39,448 nt of DNA. Origin: JAMXLO01 sp046732975 (GTDB lineage Bacteria > Pseudomonadota > Alphaproteobacteria > Acetobacterales > Acetobacteraceae). Positions 33,193-39,448 of this stretch are shown here, in pieces. Position 1 is the stretch's first letter; every line of letters begins with the position of its first letter. The DNA lies in NCBI GenBank assembly GCA_046732975.1, contig JBKPOG010000250.1, forward strand, positions 1 through 39,448. Reading direction: 5' to 3'. A program made the position numbers and the translations under genes. The notes beneath the pieces are model-generated. The model did not search any database, was not told where the DNA came from, and was given only the letters and a program-made list of their open reading frames with translations.

Positions 33193-35361
33193 ATGCCGAG
33201 CACCCAGCACATCGCCGGCGCGGTCGCAGGCCGCGTCGAGATCCTGCGCGACCACTCCGGTGTTCCGCATGTCTACGCCGGCAGCACGGCCGATCTGTAT
33301 TTTGGTCTCGGCGTTGCGGTGGCACAGGATCGGCTATGGCAGATGGATCGATTGCGGCGACGCGCGCTCGGTCGCCAGGCGGAGATCCTCGGCGATGCCT
33401 ATGTAACTAGCGACATCGCGCATCTCACCGTCGGCATCGACCACATTGCAATACGCGAAGCCGAGGCCATGGATGAGCAGACGCGAAGCGTGGTCGCGGC
33501 ATATGTTGCTGGGATCAATCGGCAGATCGAGATTGCGGGGCGCAACCTACCGCCGGAATTTCACCGCCTCGACTATGTGCCGGAGGCATTCAGCATCAGC
33601 GACATCGTGGCCATTGCGCGCGGCATCTGGTGGTCGCTGAATGGCCGCATCGATCGCATCGCCGCCGCCGAAGCGGCACGACTGCTTCCGGTAGCGTTCC
33701 TCGGAATGTACCTGACGCCGGAAGCTTCTGAGAATCGCGTGTTGCAGAGCGCGGCGGGAACCGACGATGCGACCGGCAGCAACAACTGGGCGCTGCATGG
33801 CAGCCGCACCGCCGGAGGTAAGCCGGTGCTGTGTGGCGATCCGCATCAGCCGTTCTGGGTGCCATCGACCTGGTATGAGTATGCGTTGCATGGTCCCGAG
33901 GACGATGCCGCCGGCGCGGGACACCCGGGCTTCCCCGGCATGTGGTGGGGCAGCAATGGACACGTCGCCTGGGCGATCACAAACAACATGGCCTCGACAC
34001 GCGACCTGTATGTCGAGCAGGTCGATTCGAGCAACCCGCGCCGTTACCGCGATGGCGATACTTGGCGGGAGTTCGGTGAGCGACACGTCAGCATTAAGGT
34101 GCGCGGCGCGCCGCCTCATAAGCTTACGATCCGCTCCACGGTGCGCGGACCGATCGTCAATGCCTTGGTGCCGTCGCTTGGGGACGATGGTGACCCGCCA
34201 TTGGCGCTGCGTTGGGTCGGCATGGAGCACATGGACGATGTCCGCGCCTCCATCGCGCTATCCCGTGCGCGTGATTGGGCCAGTTTTCGCAATGTACTGC
34301 GCGACTGGGCTGTGGCGATTTTCAACTTTGTTTATGCCGATGCGAATGGACATATCGGCTACCAGATGGCAGGACGCGTTCCGCTTCGCGGGCGCGTTGT
34401 GCCCAGCTTCCGCGACGCCAATGCAGCGGCAGACCAGTGGCACGGTTACATCGCATTTGATGACCTACCGAACATGTACGATCCGCCGAGTGGTTACGTC
34501 GCCAGCGCCAACCAGCGCATCGTGCCGGACGACTGGCGGCAGCCAATCTACGGCGCCTATTCACAGGGACATCGCGGCGTGCGGCTTGCTCAGGCACTGG
34601 GTGGACGCAACGCGCTGGACGTTGCCACCAATATCAGCTTGCAGAACGACGTTAAGAACTGCCGAGCCGAGCGACTGTGTCCACACATTGTACGGCACCT
34701 CGATCAAGTCGAGGCAGCTTCCTTCTTGCGCCGTACACTCAATGATTGGGACTACCGCCACACCTCCACCAGCATCGCTCCGACATTGTTCGAAGCCTTC
34801 ATGGCGCTGTGGCAGCGCGAAGTGATCAGCCATCACATGCCCGAACGGCTACTCGACCTGACACACCAGCAGACCGGTCTGGCCGCTGCCTTGTTGGAAG
34901 ATGCTTCGATCGCCTACTTCGCCGATGGCACCGCGAAACATGTCTGCGCCGTGGCGGCCAACACGCTTGACACGTTGCAGGCGAAGCTGGGCAGTGATCA
35001 GGCTTCGTGGCAATGGGGCCGAGTGCATCAGGCACACTGGCCTCATCCGATCGGCGATCCGGCCTTCGACATCGGCCCGCGCGAACTGGATGGCGGCTCG
35101 CATACTCTGCGCAATACCGGCGGCGAGTTGCCGCCACACGCTGCCAGCTCAGGTGCCGAGTACCGGATCGTGGTCGATTTTGCCGCGCCCGACCACTTCC
35201 TCGCGGTGCAGAATATCGGCAACTCCGGTGTACCTGGCGATCCGCACTACGATGACCAGTTCGAACCGTGGCTGCGCGGGGACTACCATACGGTGCACCT
35301 GCGGCGCGATGCGGTGGAAACGAATTGCGAGAGCACCACGGTCATCACCGCTGAACCTTGA
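33193..35361 (+). CDS. Penicillin acylase family Ntn hydrolase
   Basis: A 722-residue precursor of the penicillin G acylase/cephalosporin acylase/quorum-quenching acylase superfamily. The alpha part begins with V-E-I-L-R-D-H-S-G-V-P-H-V-Y-A and F-G-L-G-V-A-V-A-Q-D-R-L-W-Q-M-D. Autocleavage should occur before Ser196 in T-G-S-N-N-W-A-L, making this the N-terminal nucleophile of a ~527-residue beta subunit. G-D-P-H-Q follows and N-G-H-V-A-W-A-I-T-N-N supplies the conserved Asn/His region. No signal peptide is seen, whereas most well-studied relatives are periplasmic, so it appears cytoplasmic. The substrate is an amide of unknown acyl group. A GGAGG site lies 8 bases upstream of the start. A hydratase gene follows 68 bases later. 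Confidence 0.92.
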   Translation: MPSTQHIAGAVAGRVEILRDHSGVPHVYAGSTADLYFGLGVAVAQDRLWQMDRLRRRALGRQAEILGDAYVTSDIAHLTVGIDHIAIREAEAMDEQTRSVVAAYVAGINRQIEIAGRNLPPEFHRLDYVPEAFSISDIVAIARGIWWSLNGRIDRIAAAEAARLLPVAFLGMYLTPEASENRVLQSAAGTDDATGSNNWALHGSRTAGGKPVLCGDPHQPFWVPSTWYEYALHGPEDDAAGAGHPGFPGMWWGSNGHVAWAITNNMASTRDLYVEQVDSSNPRRYRDGDTWREFGERHVSIKVRGAPPHKLTIRSTVRGPIVNALVPSLGDDGDPPLALRWVGMEHMDDVRASIALSRARDWASFRNVLRDWAVAIFNFVYADANGHIGYQMAGRVPLRGRVVPSFRDANAAADQWHGYIAFDDLPNMYDPPSGYVASANQRIVPDDWRQPIYGAYSQGHRGVRLAQALGGRNALDVATNISLQNDVKNCRAERLCPHIVRHLDQVEAASFLRRTLNDWDYRHTSTSIAPTLFEAFMALWQREVISHHMPERLLDLTHQQTGLAAALLEDASIAYFADGTAKHVCAVAANTLDTLQAKLGSDQASWQWGRVHQAHWPHPIGDPAFDIGPRELDGGSHTLRNTGGELPPHAASSGAEYRIVVDFAAPDHFLAVQNIGNSGVPGDPHYDDQFEPWLRGDYHTVHLRRDAVETNCESTTVITAEP

Positions 35362-35429
35362 GCGGCGCTGGAAGCAGCTTCTGAGCGAGGGCAGAATCGC
35401 TATGCAAACGAAGTGGGAGGTTCATGACC

Positions 35430-36185
35430 ATGGATGATGCCGCGCTGATAGACAGCTTCTGGGAGGCTCGCAGCCGAGGAGAGTTCTTCCCGGCTGCCTG
35501 GTTCGACAAACTTACGATTGACCAGGCGTATCGAGTTCAACTCGGCGTGGTTCGCCGTCGTTGCGAGACCGGCGAACAACAGATGGGCTGGAAGGTGGGC
35601 CTGACAGCGAAGGCCATACAGGAACAGTTTGGATTTAATGAACCGGTTTTCGGCTGCGTGCTGCACTGTTCAGACAACGGGCACGTCTTCGGGCCTCATG
35701 ATCTGATCAGCCCTGGTTTCGAGAATGAGTTGTGCATGCGATTGGGTCGCGACTTGTCCGGCGCCATCAGCGTGGAACAAGCGCGCGCTGCGGTCGATGC
35801 CGTATACCCGTCTCTCGAGATTATCGAGACCCGCGGACCCTTCACCGCACAGATCGCTCTCGCGTTGGCAGACAATGCTCAGCAGAAGACGGTGGTCCTG
35901 GGTGCGCCGGTAAAACTGCCAGACATCCTGGAAAGCATCGAGGCCAAGGTGTACGTGAACGGCCAGCTCGTGGGGAGCGGAACAGGCGATGCTGTGCTCG
36001 GGAATCCGCTCAACTCGATCGTCTGGTTGGCAGGAAAACTCGGCCAGTATGGACGCAGGCTGAAGTCCGGCGAAATCATCATGACGGGGTCCTTCACTCG
36101 GCAGTTCCCGATGATGCCTGGAGACCGGATTCGAACGGAGTTTTCCGGAATTGGCGCTGTCGAAGCGGGCATTTCCGAGGCTTGA
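35430..36185 (+). CDS. 2-keto-4-pentenoate hydratase family (MhpD/fumarylacetoacetase-like) enzyme
   Basis: A 251-residue protein of the hydratase/decarboxylase branch of the FAH superfamily. It shows G-W-K-V-G-L-T-A-K-A-I-Q-E-Q-F-G near residues 52-67, E-N-E-L-C-M-R-L near 100 with metal-binding acids, P-S-L-E-I-I-E-T-R near 129-137 and I-M-T-G-S-F-T near 213. Such enzymes hydrate 2-hydroxypenta-2,4-dienoates in aromatic meta-cleavage pathways or act on related enols; no meta-cleavage genes are nearby. Two ATGs compete: 35424 lies only 3 bases from GGGAGG, while 35430 has a normal 9-base spacing and is preferred. It probably belongs with the preceding PPOX and acylase genes. Confidence 0.85.
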   Translation: MDDAALIDSFWEARSRGEFFPAAWFDKLTIDQAYRVQLGVVRRRCETGEQQMGWKVGLTAKAIQEQFGFNEPVFGCVLHCSDNGHVFGPHDLISPGFENELCMRLGRDLSGAISVEQARAAVDAVYPSLEIIETRGPFTAQIALALADNAQQKTVVLGAPVKLPDILESIEAKVYVNGQLVGSGTGDAVLGNPLNSIVWLAGKLGQYGRRLKSGEIIMTGSFTRQFPMMPGDRIRTEFSGIGAVEAGISEA

Positions 36186-36218
36186 CCGACTGAGGCTTCG
36201 CGCTCGCGACAGCCCCGG

Positions 36219-36428
36219 TCAGTCGCAGAGCAGTGCGTCCAGGACGTGGTAGCACGTCTTGCCGGATGGCTTGCCGTCCGGCCGAGAGGTGAAAGACGCG
36301 CGCTCCGCCAGCGCATGCCGACCGGACTGGCTGGAGGCGCTGAAGTGCTTCGGTGAAACGCTCCACGCGAAGGCTGCCGTCCTCTGGCCAGGGAGCGCCA
36401 TGAACGGGCGCCCGGACCGGGGCTGCAT
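36219..36428 (-). CDS. Small protein with C-terminal C-Y-H-V-L-D-A-L-L-C-D motif
   Basis: A 69-residue ORF starting at an ATG that overlaps the stop codon of the upstream tiny ORF (TAATG), a classic coupling arrangement. It ends G-K-T-C-Y-H-V-L-D-A-L-L-C-D, nearly the same tail as the exported protein at 29147-29389. Over the last 36 bases the two genes share 29, and four of the seven differences are silent, as expected for a protein-level constraint. The N-terminal half shows no signal peptide (M-Q-P-R-S-G-R-P-F-M), so the upstream exported portion may have been lost or displaced. No named family is recognised. Other frames of this region contain longer but unconvincing ORFs. Confidence 0.45.
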   Translation of the reverse strand: MQPRSGRPFMALPGQRTAAFAWSVSPKHFSASSQSGRHALAERASFTSRPDGKPSGKTCYHVLDALLCD

Positions 36429-36616
36429 TACCGCCGATCCGGGGCCGAAAGGTTGTGCAGCGCCTTGGCCAACCGCGCCACATGGCCCTTGACCACATGC
36501 ACGCGCGCCACCAGCGCGTCGTCGCAGACGTCATATCAGGCCACGAACGGCACCAGAGCGGCCCATGCGGCGACCAAACCAAGAGCCATCCCGGCAGCAG
36601 TAACATAAGTGCGCAT
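36428..36616 (-). pseudogene. Broken tiny membrane/exported ORF with in-frame TGA
   Basis: From the ATG at 36616 the frame encodes a hydrophobic N-terminus (T-A-A-G-M-A-L-G-L-V-A-A-W-A-A-L-V-P-F-V-A) and meets a TGA at 36536-36538 after 26 codons. The same frame then continues for 35 codons of GC-rich, coding-like sequence (Y-D-V-C-D-D-A-L-V-A-R-V-H-V-V and L-A-K-A-L-H-N-L-S) to a TAA at 36428-36430 that overlaps the next ORF's start. One substitution (for example TGG to TGA) would explain the break. Alternatively, the 26-residue product is a genuine small membrane peptide and the rest is chance. No family recognised. Confidence 0.35.
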
Positions 36617-36775
36617 CGTCGTGTCTCCGTCGCGCGCAGAATGGCAAATCCGCATGCTCCACGCTGTGACGCAGAGCACAACGTTTGTTAATCCTGGCAG
36701 GCCGTCGATAACGGCAGAGCTTCAGGCGCAACCAATCGCAGCGGGCTGGACGTCACTCCGGCGGATGTCCCCCGC

Positions 36776-37369
36776 ATGAAGCAACACCTTTACTCGACCT
36801 TAAGCCGCAAGGCGTCTCATGGCACCATGTCCGAGAGTCTCGAAGAGCTCCTGCGCAACAGTGTTCGCCTGGAGATCGACGAGCTGCGCCGCTTCGTCGA
36901 CCGTCGTATCGCCGAGCTCAGTGCGGAGATCCATGCCACTGTGCAGCTCGTGGACTACAGCGAGACCAATCTTTCGGCGAAGCTCACCACCATCCACGAG
37001 CAGATCGCGCGTGTCATTGCAACGCCTGCCGCGGCGACCCGGAACAGCGGCGTCGAACTCGAGGCCGTCGTGCAGGCGACCGAGCATGCGGCCAACCAGA
37101 TCATGGAGGCCGCCGAGGCGATCAGCACCTGGCTGCAGAAGGGCGGCGATCCGGCGTCCCTGCCGGCGGTCACGCAGCAGGTGAACGCGATCTTCGAGGC
37201 CTGCACATTCCAGGACCTGACCGGCCAGCGCATCCGCCGCGCCATCCGACACCTCCAGCAGGTGGAGACCATGCTCTCGGGCATGATGCCCGAGGACGTG
37301 CCGGAGGACCCACCATCATCCGCCCCTGTGGACCTCGCGCAGGCGGATGTTGACAGCATGTTCAGCTGA
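36776..37369 (+). CDS. CheZ-like protein phosphatase
   Basis: A 197-residue, mostly helical protein. The segment E-A-C-T-F-Q-D-L-T-G-Q-R-I-R-R at 141-155 matches the active region of CheZ, including Asp147 and the catalytic Gln151 that inserts into the CheY active site. It ends with Q-A-D-V-D-S-M-F, like the short C-terminal CheY-binding helix. It is expected to dephosphorylate a CheY-like response regulator. No che, fli or mot genes are nearby, so it is an orphan. The start may be the ATG at 36776 or the one at 36827 (M-S-E-S-L-E-E-L-L), which begins at the first clear helix; neither has a strong ribosome site. Its last 54 bases overlap the convergent DUF1194 gene. Confidence 0.8.
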   Translation: MKQHLYSTLSRKASHGTMSESLEELLRNSVRLEIDELRRFVDRRIAELSAEIHATVQLVDYSETNLSAKLTTIHEQIARVIATPAAATRNSGVELEAVVQATEHAANQIMEAAEAISTWLQKGGDPASLPAVTQQVNAIFEACTFQDLTGQRIRRAIRHLQQVETMLSGMMPEDVPEDPPSSAPVDLAQADVDSMFS

Positions 37370-38053
37370 GCCCGAAGCGGCGATTTCAGTGACCAGCTTG
37401 CTGCGCAACGCGACAGCGAACTGCTCATAGTCATTGGCCGCGATGACGAACGCGCCAGGGCCGCCGATGACACTCTCCCGGTAATAGCGATCCAGATCCG
37501 GCTCCAGCGTCAGGATGGGCAGACCGTTGATCACCAGTCCCTCCTGCACCGCCTCATCCCGGGCGTCCTCGGCTGGCCGACCCCGGTTGTTGGCGCCGTC
37601 ACCGGACAGGTCAATGATTCGCTTCTGGCCGTGGTAGGGCGCCCGGGCCAGCATTGAGCGGGCAAAGTCGATCGCGCCGCTGATCGACGTGCCGCCACCG
37701 TAGAGGACGCGTGGCGCATGTACAATTGCCGTGGCGAAGTTTTCGGCCGACGCTGCGTCGTCGATCAAAGTCCAGTCGACCGCGACCACGTGCAGTGTGG
37801 GTCCGGTCCATTGGAGCACGGCCACGGCGATCGAGCCGGTGGCAGTCGAACGGATCGCCTGGAGCACTTCTGGGCTGCGGAATGCGGCCGCGTAGCCCTC
37901 TCGCTGCAGCTCGAAGCGGTCCTGGCTGACACTGCCGGATACATCTACCGCGAGCACGAGTTGCACCGCGACCATCGTGGATGCGGTGGCGGAACGCATC
38001 GCGAGGAGGCGCGCGAGCGAGGTGCCAAGCACAATCAGAACAAGCCGGCGCAT
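37316..38053 (-). CDS. DUF1194 exported von Willebrand factor A domain protein
   Basis: A 245-residue protein with an N-terminal hydrophobic signal (L-V-L-I-V-L-G) and a von Willebrand A domain of the DUF1194 type. The metal-ion-dependent adhesion site is D-V-S-G-S at 37-41, with G-G-G-T-S-I-S-G-A near 120 and I-D-L-S-G-D-G-A-N-N-R-G near 148 completing it. The family function is unknown; such domains bind protein partners through a divalent metal. The start at 38053 has GAGGG 7 bases upstream. The domain ends near E-I-A, about 20 residues before the stop, and this extra tail is the part overlapping the 3' end of the CheZ-like gene. It is divergent from the histidine kinase gene. Confidence 0.85.
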   Translation of the reverse strand: MRRLVLIVLGTSLARLLAMRSATASTMVAVQLVLAVDVSGSVSQDRFELQREGYAAAFRSPEVLQAIRSTATGSIAVAVLQWTGPTLHVVAVDWTLIDDAASAENFATAIVHAPRVLYGGGTSISGAIDFARSMLARAPYHGQKRIIDLSGDGANNRGRPAEDARDEAVQEGLVINGLPILTLEPDLDRYYRESVIGGPGAFVIAANDYEQFAVALRSKLVTEIAASGSAEHAVNIRLREVHRGG

Positions 38054-38159
38054 CTTGCCCTCATCGGATCGCCCCTTGGCTGGATTGAGTCGCGCAATTT
38101 TAAGCGCCCATGTAACCTTAACGATTAGCAACTCGGAGGCGATCATCGCAAAAGAGCTA

Positions 38160-39448
<1,289 letters not shown>

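Noticed and set aside
36125..36140. GATTCGAAC string resembling a tRNA T-loop
   Set aside because: It lies inside the hydratase coding sequence and no acceptor, D or anticodon arms can be built around it.
36094..36681. 195-codon minus-strand frame across the small-ORF region
   Set aside because: It overlaps the hydratase 3' end, is Trp/Arg-rich without family features, and competes with the coupled small ORFs that show codon bias and a shared motif.

Overview
The window is high-GC chromosomal DNA from what looks like an alphaproteobacterium, most likely order Rhodospirillales / family Acetobacteraceae. That placement is an inference from gene content: an HpnN-type hopanoid transporter, adjacent recF-gyrB, many solute-uptake and amide-catabolism genes, and strongly GC-biased third codon positions. 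I saw no rRNA, tRNA, CRISPR array, insertion sequence or prophage. The window cuts into lepA at the left end and into a sensor histidine kinase at the right end.

Layout. 1-5.1 kb: the lepA 3' end, a family-5 solute-binding protein and a clan GH-A-like glycosidase (minus strand), then a UxaA/GarD-type sugar-acid dehydratase broken by a one-base frameshift. 5.1-9.4 kb (minus strand): aquaporin Z, a membrane fatty-acid desaturase, a GT39-type membrane glycosyltransferase and a C-terminal-only MetE-like methyltransferase. 9.6-12.7 kb (plus): hpnN followed by two tiny exported proteins. 12.7-14.4 kb (minus): tonB overlapping a DUF2459 lipoprotein gene. 14.5-22.3 kb: a nitrogen/amide-metabolism block with a ureohydrolase (agmatinase family) divergent from a DJ-1/PfpI protein, a fused HyuA-HyuB hydantoinase/oxoprolinase and an OPT-type transporter, met convergently by a DUF1989 protein. 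22.3-25.3 kb (minus): a soluble lytic transglycosylase followed by an SGNH-hydrolase lipoprotein, plausibly a peptidoglycan-remodelling pair. 25.5-29.1 kb: recF and gyrB.

29.1-31.8 kb holds a small exported protein and a compact arsenic operon (arsR-arsM-acr3). Its promoter contains a palindrome that overlaps the arsR start codon and suggests a leaderless mRNA. 31.8-36.2 kb holds an alpha/beta hydrolase, a PPOX-fold flavoprotein, a penicillin-acylase-family Ntn hydrolase without a signal peptide, and a 2-keto-4-pentenoate hydratase-like enzyme. 36.2-39.4 kb holds a second small protein with the same unusual C-terminal motif as the one beside gyrB, a broken tiny ORF coupled to it, an orphan CheZ-like phosphatase, a DUF1194 (von Willebrand A) exported protein whose 3' end overlaps the CheZ-like gene, and the start of a PAS-PAS histidine kinase.

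The best candidates for new biology are the two-member family of small proteins ending in C-Y-[YH]-V-L-D-[VA]-L-L-C-D; the ureohydrolase / DJ-1 / HyuAB-fusion / OPT / DUF1989 block; the operator geometry at arsR; and the glycosidase whose presumed nucleophile position carries serine.
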